NCBI GenBank assembly: GCA_958496175.1 | Contig: OY292276.1 | Location: forward strand, 35,980,449 to 36,044,448 | Reading direction: 5' to 3' | DNA from: Sisyra terminalis | Lineage: Eukaryota; Arthropoda; Insecta; Neuroptera; Sisyridae | DNA length: 64,000 bases | In this document: in pieces, positions 47,757-58,712 of the stretch | Layout of the letters: the number at the start of each line of letters is the position of its first letter | Numbering within the stretch: the stretch's first letter is position 1 | Made by a program: the position numbers and the translations under genes | The notes under the pieces: generated by a model | Databases searched by the model: none | What the model was told of the DNA's origin: nothing | What the model saw: the letters and a program-made list of their open reading frames with translations, nothing else

Positions 47757-48345
47757 AGTCTACTGGTGGCTGAGTGGTCAAGGTGACCGCCTTAAAACTG
47801 GTAGATGTTGAGTTCAAATCTTGTAGTGAGCAGATTTTTGATATTTCTCGACTAACGGATTTTTATTGACGCTAGAGCCGCTACAGGCCTTAGTAGTTAT
47901 AAAACAACGGTAAATAGCATTAAAAAAATATGTACCAACGAGAGTTTTAAATAGGCACCAATAAATATTAAATATGTAATGATCATAGAGAATAAAAACA
48001 TAGAGTTGACAAAGTATCAAGATTTGCAAAAATGAGACCACACTATGATTTAACAAAGAAAATTGATGCAACCGTGTTTTTTCTCTATCTCTAAATACAA
48101 AAAAGGAGCCTAAATAAAAAGCAGAAAAATAATTATTTGGGATCAAAGTGCTTATTATTTTTACGTTTAATGTCTCATTGGATTCATAAATAGCAATCAT
48201 TTTTGAAAAACATTACATCGAATACATTATTACATCAATCTGCTGACGATTAAGACCAATTGAGCCGTTTATTTTAAAGGTGGTATAAACCTATTTTAAA
48301 GACAATTACTACGATAAAGTTTGTATTTGTAACTAGGCCAGATTA
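47757..48345 (+). repeat. tRNA-derived SINE, copy G, long form
   Basis: The head is CTACTGGTGGCTGAGTGGTC with box B-like AGTTCAAATC, then the family body to about 47915, then GTACCAACGAGAGTTTT and a tail of about 410 bases. The tail aligns with the minus strand of 28135-28790, minus the palindromic insert there. The 128-codon minus-strand open frame across it is not conserved as a frame in the other copy, so it is treated as incidental. Confidence 0.75.
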
Positions 48346-48439
48346 TATGTTGATATTAAAAAAATATAGATTAATATTGTGTTATACTTGTATATTAAAG
48401 TAGTAAAAATGTTTCGTGTTTATTGAAACTTGGGTTATT

Positions 48440-48975
48440 AAATTTGAAATTTTGATTATTGATCAGGCCACGTGTTATACCCTACAAACTTTTATCATCC
48501 CTTTTTATCCTCTTAGGGGGGAGGTTTTGAAAAATCCTTTCTATTATATGTTGATAGATATGCATTTAGAAAAAAGTTGTTATTTTGACATTACAAATAC
48601 AGAAACTTCGATTTTATTTATACGTTCTATGTATGGATGTTTTTGTTTCTGTATTGTAATAGCTAAGATAATTTATTATGTAGGTAAAACATTTCTGTTC
48701 AATTGACATTGGCGTAAAGGAAATAAAAATTTAAATATAATTTCTAGGTAGACTTTTGTATCTATTCGATTTACTGACAATGCAAATATTTTTCATTAGT
48801 CAATGTTGTTTCATCGTTAATTGTTTCATTGTTAGCTTTTAATCTTTTTGTACTGATTTTTTTTTAATTAAAATTAAAAAAAGTCTAAGTTACTTCTCAT
48901 AACATTAGCTATCCGATAGTGAAACTCTCGTTAAAATCGGTCCAGCTGTTATGGAAGTTAATAGAAACACACAAA
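48440..48975 (+). repeat. Decayed LINE-like 3' region
   Basis: The segment includes 'CCCTTTTTATCCTCTTAGGG' with 'AAAAATCCTTTCT' close after, and later 'AAAATCGGTCCAGCTGTTAT'. These phrases occur together, in this order, in a widespread class of insect LINE-related repeats. The 96-codon frame at 48416 lies on the first part and is not accepted as a gene. Confidence 0.45.
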
Positions 48976-51894
48976 AAATTTTTAAATATTGAATATTTGA
49001 TATATGGACAATATACACTTTCATATATCAATTTACTAAAATATTGTTATTTTGATATGACAAACAAACACTTCATTTTTATTTATATGTGTGTATAGAT
49101 AAAAACATAGGAAATTATACAACTGAATATCAAAATAACTACCAAAAAAGTTGATTTCTGAATAAGTAATAGGTCCTTAATAAAAATAAAATTAAAGTTT
49201 GAAAATTGAAATCAAGATATCATAAAAAGTCTTGCGATATTTTGGCAGCAACATAAAAGTTTAAGATAGTTTATCGTTTACCTATAATGAATATATATTA
49301 TGTAGTATTTTGGTTCATGGTAACATACATACATACATAATGCGCCTGTATTTTTAATGGCATTGGTAATCATTTTCTATACATCATAATAATATACGTA
49401 AAAATGTTATCTTAAAATAGCGAAAGAATAAAAAAATAAAAAACAGTCACAAACATTGTAATATTGTTATCGTGTCCAATTACGTAGAAGTTCCGATTGC
49501 TGATGACCACGTCGTTTATAATTTTATTATTTTTTTGGCTTTTGGAAGTGTCGATGGAAAATTCCATTCATTTGCAAATAATAAAACACTTGAAATGCGA
49601 GTAAAAGAATATAAAACGCAACACATGTATGTGCAATTATACTGTATCCAAGATCTATTTATAAAAACATAAACGATCTATATTTCATCATGAAGAAAAA
49701 ATCTTAGTTAAATTTGTTCGACATGAATGAAACATAAAAAAGCAGTTTGTTGTCGTTGCTTTTGTCATTTAAATAATTACTAACTGGAAACATATAAGAT
49801 TGGAAAATCGTTACTAAAAAAGTCAAGATCATAAAACATTTTTATTTCTACCATTTCTATGCATATATTAATTAACACATGCATAAAATGCTTTGCTTTA
49901 ATTGTTAAAACTAATTAGTATTATTTTTAAAAACGATTTAAAATATTGAATAGACCTTGAAAAAACACATAAATTGTCACAATTTATTTAAAGTTCAATT
50001 GCAAGAGTCATTATTTTTAAGAAGTTCATAAATTTTTACCTTTTTAATCAACACCGGTGTAATGTTATTCTATTATAGTAATATTAATTGGATTTTAAAA
50101 AGTTAAAAACAATTGTAATTGCACAGCAATTATAACAATTGTAGACATAACATGTGTCAAAAAACATTTTAATGAGTCTAAATGACTCAGTGGTTAAATT
50201 TTATAAATTTATACTCAAAACAAACAATGCATAGATCAATTAGAATTTAAATATTGTACATATAAAGTAAAACCTATTGATTCATCATAAATCCTCCAAA
50301 TATCCAAATGTGTGCTTAAATTATTTCTTAATTCCTTTCATAATTTTTTATCCTTCTTTTTGCTCAAAATTGTTTGATAAGTTGAATAACCATCTTGTTC
50401 ATAAAGGGAACAAAAATTGATTTAATATTATCTATTGAAATTTGCCCTTCGTTGTATATAAAGTTTAATTATGTTAAGGACTCCTTTTTTTATATAAAAT
50501 GTTTAGATAATTTTGTATAAACGATTTTCCTTATCTGTGATAATATATGTACTTGTTTAAAGTTATGCTTGTTATTGTTTTGTAATAATTTTAAAAACAT
50601 ATTAAGAATGTTATTTTCATTATATTTTTTGAACATTATTATGAGGGTACATTATTGAAAAAGTTCCATTAAAGCATGTTATCATTTTAAGAGACAGTAA
50701 CTAAATGTATATATAAAATATCTTTTGCCTAAGCCCTACAATTTAAATAAAGAATTTAACTATAATTTTTTTTATTTTTAAGTGTAGTTCCCTAAATCCC
50801 CACTTACTATCCTTTGTTATTATTCTAATTTCTGTCTGACGTCAGGTTCAGTTTCCCGCGTGGTTGAATTATTCTCTTCAGTGTTCGCTATCCCTGATAA
50901 GATATAAAAATACACAACTTGAGAAAAAGGTACAACTCTGTGGAAAAATGCAAATAATTTTTTTTTTTTAATAGTTAAGATGCATATTTATAGTTTCAGA
51001 TAAAATCGAGTATTAGGTTAACTTTTAGCATTAAGTAAGTAATAAGATTTCATTCTAAACAAACGATACTTTCTTATTTTTGTGCTTTACACTACTTGGT
51101 TAGTATAGTGCATTTTTATAAATAAATTGGTAAAGTTTTATTTTTTTGGGTATTTAGGCACATTAGCTTTTATTTAAACAGTACTGTTATCAATTTAGTG
51201 TCCAATTATTCAAAAATAATTCACTTAAAGTTCAAAATAAACAGGAAGTAAATACAGAAAGACATACGGTAATAAAGAAGAACAAAAACTAAATTCTAGC
51301 GAACTATAATTCTAATGGCTCATAAAAGGTTCATATAATAATGTGATGAACTAATACAACAAATGTTCCCCTACTTAGTCTTCAAATTTTTGGGGATGTT
51401 GATTGTTCTAGAAAAGGGATTTTTCTAGAAAAGAAAATTCATAATATATATATAATTAACTATCACAAAAAAATACATAAATCAAAATTGTGTTTTAATC
51501 TATTTAAACCTATTATAAAATAAAACGTTATTTAAAATATTTTAAGCAAGCAATTTGCGCAATAAAATTTTTTTTTAGAATGGTTGCAATAGATTAGATT
51601 AACGTAAAAAATTTATGTGCAGGCAAATTAATGTCGATTTATTTCATTTTGTAATTTTTTGCATGTCAATATGATTTATACATGTGGCATTGTTAAATAA
51701 ATGAATTATTATAGATAATACCTTTGAAACATTTTAATTCTAGCTTCTCGGAAGTTACAATGTATTATTCATTCTTTTGAAAACAAAAATCAATTAATTT
51801 AAAAAAAAAATATATGAATTGTAAGAATATAAGGGTACATAGTATGTACCCACTCTTGTAAATGTTATGTATTCTAAGAATAAATATTCAAATT
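48976..51894. other. Gene-free AT-rich spacer 49.0-51.9 kb
   Basis: No gene or complete element seen. Near 50822-50875 a segment (CTGACGTCAGGTTCAGTTTC, then CGCGTGGTTGAA) resembles 41856-41890 downstream of the LINE fragment, so it may be another piece of that element. The 66-codon frame at 49472 has ordinary composition. Confidence 0.45.
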
Positions 51895-52062
51895 AAATAT
51901 ATATATGTATATCAAAATTCAATGTTCATTTGTTTAAAACCGCAAATCTTCTAAAGTTCTTTAACGATCATTTTGAAATTTTAACACAGTGTTGAATTCA
52001 TATACATGCATGTTTTTATTACATAAAGAGACTCAATATTGTTTCACTTTAACAGGTATATT
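51895..52062 (+). repeat. Interspersed repeat family R2, copy 3 (partial)
   Basis: It matches the first half of copies 1 and 2: TCATTTGTTTAAAACCGCAA, ATCTTCTAAAG, then GCATGTTTTTATTACATAAA and TTTCACTTTAACAGGTATA. Similarity stops there, so the right part is missing. Confidence 0.55.
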
Positions 52063-52132
52063 GATGGATGATGAGGATGGTTAACCTTAATAAAAATAAC
52101 TAATGGGATGGATGAGCTTGTTGTTGACTACA

Positions 52133-52440
52133 TTACTTCTCAAATCTTGGAATAAAATTGGATATGGCGACCCTCATTTCTTGTTCAACGTTAATTTTCG
52201 AGTGATATTTACTTTTTATTATTGCAACCGCCGAAAACCCAGCTTTGCGCAAATAGAATGTTGCGAATGGAATTAATATTCTATGAGCTTTACCACTAAG
52301 GAGTGGATATTCCTCTTATATAAAAATCCAAATATTTGCAAGTTCCATGATAGCAAATTTCAACTTTAATGTATTGTTGTACAAATTCGAGAATTCGAAA
52401 TTCCAAGAAACTTGCTGAATTGTTTAATTGAATATTTTGT
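52133..52440 (-). pseudogene. hAT (ZBED5/ZMYM6-like) transposase C-terminal relic
   Basis: The minus-strand frame reads LKLKFAIMELANIWIFI, a stop codon, EEYPLLSGKAHRILIPFATF, YLRKAGFSAVAIIKSKYHSK and INVEQEMRVAISNFIPRFEK, then a stop. This is the dimerisation (hATC) end of ZBED5/FAM200/ZMYM6-type hAT proteins, where families read 'EYPLLS.KAL..LLPF.TSYLCE.GFS'. The in-frame stop before EEYPLL and the lack of an upstream catalytic core show a broken copy. Confidence 0.8.
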
Positions 52441-53740
52441 GGCATCCTTATGACGGCACCGCGGCTCACACCTTGGACATCACTGATCCATATTAATCTG
52501 TGTATAAAATAAAAATTAACTTGTTGCTGAAAATATAAATAAAATTCTACTTATTTGCAGATATTTACTTATTTACAGATATTATAATATAAACAGTCAG
52601 GACAACGTCTGCCGAGTTCTGTTACTATAAAATAAAAACTTAAAATTATGTTTGCTTAAAACTTAAATATATACATTAAAACCAAAAATATTTCTCATAT
52701 TATGCCTTACTAGTTTCAATAAAAAAAGTGCTTCTCATGGCCAAAGCAATTATGTCGCTACTTGAACTATTATCATGAAAGACAAAGCTCTAATCATTTG
52801 CATATATAAATACAAAGGATGCAGAGTAAAAATTGCATAATATATGTATCAATATTCAATTGCATGCTTAAGACAAACAATTTAGCTCTGATTGAGTTCC
52901 ATATACATCAATAATCTATTGATCTTTGAATTTAGACCAATCCAGACGACTTAATTATTCCACTGCTTATAAGATCTTTCACTTAATTTAAAGTTTATCC
53001 GATCTGCATCGTAATAAAATATACGTAATTTTGTTTCGTAAGTTTCATAAGAATTTGTTCAAGCTCTCTTTTGAAAGGAACCAACGACAAAACTATTCTA
53101 AATTTTGACTGAAATGTGATTAAATATCTTTCGAATGGTAAACTAAAATCCGAAAAAGTTTAGTTACCTGGATATGGGTGATATATGTGTTAATGAAAAT
53201 TTAATAGTTAATTATTATGAGCATACCTATTAGTGATTCAAAATTATTAATATGTAATTATGATCATATTAATAATTGTAAGTTTCTTTAAAAAATGAAA
53301 GATTTTCTTATGGGAACAATGATTAAACTAAATGTAAGTAGATGGGTACGCTTAGTTTACAATAGATAAATGGAAATGGTTTTATGGTACAAAGAGAAAT
53401 TATATAACTAAGAATGTTTTCAAATAAAACATATTCTGTTGAAGTCCCAAAATACTGCCAATTATTAAAATTTTTATTTTTTAAAAAAATACCATTTTAG
53501 GTTCATTATAAATTTTAATTTTTACTGCGTTTATGGCTTAACGTTTTATGGCTTAGGAACCGTTTAAGGGATTATGCCTAATTAGAATTTTCAAAAAAAA
53601 TTTTTTTTTTGTTACATTTTTCGATTGTACATATATTTAAGTATATTCTCTGAAAATTTTAAGTTGATCCAGGTAGTAGTAAAATTTTATTTTAGTGTTT
53701 GCAGCTATAAGTGTACAGTGTAAAACGTGTAGTGGACCAG

Positions 53741-53859
53741 CAAGGGCGAATTCAGGATTTTTTTCTGGGATAATTTGATTTGCTTCTAAGTATGTACTGT
53801 TATAGAATCTCCACAGTACACAAAAATATTCTGCCCCCCCACTCCTAAATCCGCTCTTG
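53741..53859. mobile_element. hAT-like MITE, 119 bp, exact 8-bp target duplication
   Basis: TGGACCAG lies at 53733-53740 and again at 53860-53867. The left end CAAGGGCGAATTCAGGA matches the reverse complement of the right end, CAAGAGCGGATTTAGGA, at 14 of 17 positions. The perfect octamer duplication fits hAT insertion. A C-run lies near the right end. No coding capacity. The minus-strand 134-codon open frame across this site is incidental. Confidence 0.85.
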
Positions 53860-54049
53860 TGGACCAGTATAGTTTGAAACAGCATCTCAATGGGGGGCTT
53901 GGTTTTAAAATTGTAAAACTGTGTGCTAAATGTAATTCTAGTACCGTAAACTCTTGTGGCTTTCGAATAGATGAATCTATATATATAAGTAGATATATAT
54001 AAGAAAATAAGTAGAAAAAAAATACCTAAGTGTAAATCCAACTAAGTGA

Positions 54050-54680
54050 AATGTCTCTTAAAACTTAAAATGGCGTTTTTATCGAAACAGTGTTTTCAGA
54101 GACGATGAGGAAAATTTCTCTGAAACGGCTGGACTAATCGTCCTCAAATTTATATTCAATTTTCTAAGATACTTCCCTCAGGTAATGGACGAAGAAATAA
54201 GATTTTTGACAATATTTTCCATTTTTTCAAGCCACTCTAAAGTGTGAATTTTTTTGAAAAATCGATTTTTTTTTTGCAAAGGCGCCATTTTATCAAAATC
54301 CAAAATTTTGACTATTCCTTCATTCATTACTTGTATTTATCTATCCTAAAAATAAATCGTCCAAATTTTTTGATTTCAGATAATTTGCACCAGAGATATC
54401 TTCCCCACTGCCAGGCAGGCAGACACCCTTTTGCGGAGACCCTTCTGGAGATTGTGTACAGGAGAAAAGAAAATTCAATACTTTTAAAAACGAAATATGG
54501 GATCTTAAAGCACATTAAATTCTCTAAATGTGAATGTTTTTGATGTATTTTTATAATAAACTGCCTCTTCACAAAAAAATCCAAAAAAACTCCTTTTTTA
54601 AGAATTACAACTAGGCATAATCCTTTAGGTATAAATTTTCTTTCTCCGTAGGTTTCGTAGTTATCTTTCGACAAAGTAGA
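54050..54680. repeat. Probable decayed repeat, unclassified
   Basis: The segment contains phrases such as AATGGCGTTTTTATCGAAAC, GGACTAATCGTCCTCAAAT, GCAAAGGCGCCATTTTATCA and ACTGCCAGGCAGGCAGACAC, and has a more even base composition than its surroundings. It looks like part of a noncoding transposon region. The 99- and 115-codon open frames on opposite strands overlap each other and show no known motif. No second copy occurs in the window. Confidence 0.3.
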
Positions 54681-56333
54681 GACCTAGAAACTTAAACTAA
54701 AAAATATTTTAACAATGTAATTAATTCATAAAATTTGCATAAGTTATTGTAAAATTCAAAGTGAAAAAAATATTTTCCTTACTGCAACGTTTAAAAAAGA
54801 ATTTGAGAATTTTTGCCACATTTTTTTCCATTTTGAATAGTTTCTAAGCTTTTAAAATATTTCAACGAACAAAAAAAAGTCCTAAAAAATTATTAAAATT
54901 GAACAGAATTATTTTGCTTATTTTTTTATATAATCATAATGTTCTTGTCGGTCTACTTTAATGAAATTGTGGGTTGATATATCAAAAATTTAGGTTATAT
55001 GTTAATTTTTTCATCGATGCACAAATAAAATTCTACCTATTAGTTGCCTACCTCCTAAATTTCAATTTGTTTAATATAAAAGTCATAAGCAAACCTTGTT
55101 TCAGACATATAGTTATTTAAAAAAATATTTTTTAACCACACAAGGTTGAATTAAATCTTTTAAATTAGGTTTTAAGGCATTTAAGTTCAACCACAATTTT
55201 GCTCAGAAGGTTGTTACGGTTTAATAAGCGGTATCAAACTGCATAAACCCGTGAAATTACCCTTGATTAATGATATAAAGGTAAGAACCGAAGAAATCGT
55301 TCAACTTTTCATTTAACCAATGATTATTGGAACACAATAAAAATTAATTTGTACCTTTAAATTGAAAAAAAAAAGTTTTTGATATATGTTATAAAATATA
55401 ATTACTGATAATTTGAATGAAAACTATTACTCGTTAAAGCCATGAGGGTTGATTAGACCCAGGGGATTATATTTTCTAATAAACAAATAATTTTTAATCA
55501 GACATATTCCCAACTTTTTAATCGTATAAACATTTTTATGAAAAGACATTTTTTAACAGAAAAAAAAACTAAAATGTTGAAACAAATTATTTTATATCTT
55601 CTCGAGATGTAAAAAGTAAATTTACAAATGTAGTTTATATTTTTTGCAATGATAAATGTCCTTTATTACGCACAATAACCATCCAGAGTCAATACTATGA
55701 CGCAATATAAAAATCGGGTTCTTAGTACTGATTCAATGCCAATAATAACGTAATAATATTAAATAATATATATTGTAAGTAATTATATGTATAGTACACC
55801 AGTCTTCAGAAAAATCGGCAATTAATTTAAAAAAGTGTTACAATCCAAAGTTCCAGTTCAGAAATACCATAATGTTAGTGTAAATTTTAATAGCATAAGA
55901 AGAAAATGGTTGAGAATTTTTTTTTCTTTAACCCCTGAAAAGTGTGTTTAGCAAATTATATATTAGCCTATTGTATACAAGTGACCAAGGGGAGAGTTCC
56001 GAAACTGATAGGTACCTTCTTGGGTTTTGAATTACAGATTATAGTATACCCCAGATTTTCTAAAGATTTAATATTTCATTATTTCAGGCAGCGGTAAACT
56101 TTTAAAATTTAACCATTAAATTTTTATATTGTTTATAGTTTTCACGATTCGGATATAAACCTAAATCTTCCGATCACCGAAACGTATAAGACTAAGCAAT
56201 ATTATATTTTCTAATCGATCAAACCTGTTGATCGCCCGGTAGAAATACAAACTCGTTTTTTATGATTCTTGATTTTTTATGAAACTTATTTCGAAATGAT
56301 CCAGAGAATTTCATCTTTAATAAAATAAAGCGA
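54681..56333. other. Gene-free AT-rich spacer 54.7-56.3 kb
   Basis: AT-rich, stop-dense DNA. I see no gene, complete element or RNA gene in it. Confidence 0.45.
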
Positions 56334-56503
56334 AGCGTACTGGTGGCCGAGTGGTCCAAGTTACCGCTACAGAACTAGTAGGTGTTGGGTTTAAATCTCG
56401 TATCGAGCAAATTTTTAATGTTTCTCGATTTACGAATATTTCTTAACCTTAGAGTCACCAAAGACTTTGATTGTTATAAAGCGAAGGAAAATTTCAATTA
56501 AAA
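56334..56503 (+). mobile_element. tRNA-derived SINE, copy H, with 15-bp target duplication
   Basis: The element starts AGCGTACTGGTGGCCGAGTG, has box A TGGCCGAGTGG and box B-like GGTTTAAATC, then the family body and an A-rich end. AATAAAATAAAGCGA flanks it exactly at 56319-56333 and 56504-56518. A long target duplication plus an A-rich 3' end is direct evidence of LINE-driven retroposition. This copy sets the borders of the short form at about 170 bp. Confidence 0.9.
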
Positions 56504-58540
56504 AATAAAATAAAGCGACTTTACATAATAAACATTTTTAACGTAATTTTTTGAGATAGAAACAAAACGAAGAAGTTCATTTCGTTGTAGAATTACATCA
56601 AATGTAGTCTGTAAAAGTATTAGTTTGGTTGCTTAAACAATATATAAGATATATTACGGCCCAAGTTACTAATGTAATATAATTTACAACATTAAACTAT
56701 AATCACGAACAAAATCTTTTCGGGTTTCTCATGAAGAATTGTTGAAGGAAAATTGAAGTGAGAACACCCCCTCTCCACCAAAACTACATCGCAAAAATGG
56801 AAAAGTCGACAAATAAATTGAGATCGATCCGTGATTAATTTATAACGCATCACTTAGCAGTTACGGAGCGATCTAATACCACTTGATGACCACTGAGGAA
56901 TGCTGCTTGGTAACCGAAATACGTATCTGAACAATGAACATTTGTCCAAATTTATGTCTGTATAGTTTACTTTTGTAAATTATATAAATTAAATTAAACC
57001 ACAATATATTTCATATTCTGTTTAAACAGTATAATTGCTGAAAGTCAGCGACAAAATAAATTAGATTTTTTCAACTGACAATAAATTAGATTGTCAGTTA
57101 GGTGTTTTTTGGGAACTTGACTATGGAATAATATGGTGTTAAATTTTCAAATTTTACAACGTTTTGTTGGTATATTTTTGAACTTCTTCAGGCAATATTT
57201 AAGTTAATATCGTCATTAGATCATTCTGGTTCATATAACCTTGTCCGTTAACGAATAATACAAAAACTGGAAAAATATTAACTTTAGAATAAGTTTAACT
57301 TAATTTTTTTTTGTTCCATATGTTTCATTGGCTTGAAAAATAACTAAAAATGTTTATTTTGGGAAAAACACTCTAAAACTTTCCACCGATTAAGTTTTAG
57401 AACATATTATATAAGTAATACTTTTGCTTAACAAATAACTAGGTTTTTTATTTCAATTTTGTATACTTTTCTTTTGCGTAATATTATTCCTAATAGTTAA
57501 ACAGATCTTAACTGGAAAGTTCCTATGAAAATGTACGTTGTCTAAATACATAAACATAAAACCATTATAGATTATTTTGTTTTTACTAAATTTATCTTCG
57601 CTGAATTATAAAAAAGCATTTAAAACAATTTGAGTATTCAAATATTTTTTTTTTACTTCTTTTATCAATATATTGAGTTTTGTTTTGTCATTTAGGTGTC
57701 AACGATTAATGTAATAGGAAAATACCAGATAACTTTCTTCTAAATTCAATTAAATAATAGACTCTGCAAAAAAGTTCTATTTTTAAATGTAAAATTAAAA
57801 TTCATTCAGATACATTTTATCATTTAAAAATAGAGGAGAATAGGGTAATTATGATCAGTTCAAGAAGTTTCAAGAAAATCTAATAATTTTGAACAAGGGC
57901 ACTTTTAACGTTTGTTTTTAGTTTGCTGGAATATTTATTCAATTACTTATAAAGTTATAATAGTTTTTAAATGAATAATTTTATAAATATCATAATACGA
58001 AAGTCATATATCATAAGCGTTGGAGATTTTAATAAAGCTTTCAGACTCCTTTCATAAAATTATTCTTTTCTTATTTATTCATTTAGTGTCGGAAAATACC
58101 CCTTTAATATTTTTACGTTTTTTTCTTCTGTATTATTAGTCCAGAACTCTATCTACTTAGCCACCGAAGACATGTCGCTGGAATTTTCAGTTCATAATAA
58201 AAAAAAAAACAACAAATTTTTACATAAATGATTTATTGATAGCGATAATCCAAAATTAAGTTTTAATTTGAAAATAAATAATAATAAGCACATACGAATA
58301 TATCAATTATAAAAGTTATAAGCAAATACAATAAATTATGTATATGTAGCACATAACAAGTGTCCCGAATAGAAAAATTTGAAAATGGGGCTTTTGGGCA
58401 TACAAAAAGATTTGTTTGGGCCAATCATACTCAAAGCTGTAAGCCAGTGACAATCCCGGTTAATCGGGACGTCTAGCGACCTTAATTAATTTAATATTAT
58501 TTCAATTACATGATCACTAGCAATTATACAAAAATATTTT
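56504..58540. other. Gene-free spacer 56.5-58.5 kb
   Basis: AT-rich DNA without a supported gene. A short hairpin lies at about 57776-57835 (CTATTTTTAAATG and its complement). A GC-richer scrap at about 56840-56945 (GACCACTGAGGAATGCTGCT, then GTAACCGAAATACGTATCTG) may be an old repeat. Confidence 0.45.
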
Positions 58541-58712
58541 TTTGATTGTTATTTACCGTCGCTTTATAACTACCAAAGTCTTAAGCGACTCTAGAGTTAA
58601 TAATAACTCGTAAATTAAGAAATATTGAAAAATTGCTCGATACGAGATTCAAGCCCAACAGCTACTAGTTTTGGAACGGTCACCTTGACCACTCGGTCAC
58701 CAGTAGGCTTAA
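58541..58712 (-). repeat. tRNA-derived SINE, copy I
   Basis: On the minus strand: head AGCCTACTGGTGACCGAGTG, box B-like GGCTTGAATC, body CTCGTATCGAGCAATTTTTC, AACTCTAGAGTCGCTTAAGA and tail GCGACGGTAAATAACAATCA. Full length and well preserved. No clear target duplication was found beside it. Confidence 0.8.

Larger units (their letters stand above)
45737..47758. other. Gene-free spacer 45.7-47.8 kb
   Basis: AT-rich DNA with a degenerate SINE copy at 46131-46268 and a 'CCCGCACCTTCGTTTACGTG' scrap at 47125. No coding region or RNA gene is supported. Confidence 0.5.

Noticed and set aside
47814..48200. 128-codon minus-strand open frame
   Set aside because: It lies across the SINE copy G head and long tail. 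The homologous stretch in copy C does not keep the frame, and the residues show no family motif.
53637..54041. 134-codon minus-strand open frame
   Set aside because: It runs through a hAT MITE including its terminal repeats and both target duplications, so it cannot be an ancestral gene.
54244..54674. Overlapping 99- and 115-codon frames on opposite strands
   Set aside because: They are antisense to each other in what looks like a noncoding repeat, with no recognisable domain.
56840..56945. Conserved-looking GC-richer block
   Set aside because: It resembles common insect repeat wording (ACCGAAATACGTATCTG), but no boundary or second copy is seen, so no feature is called beyond the spacer note.
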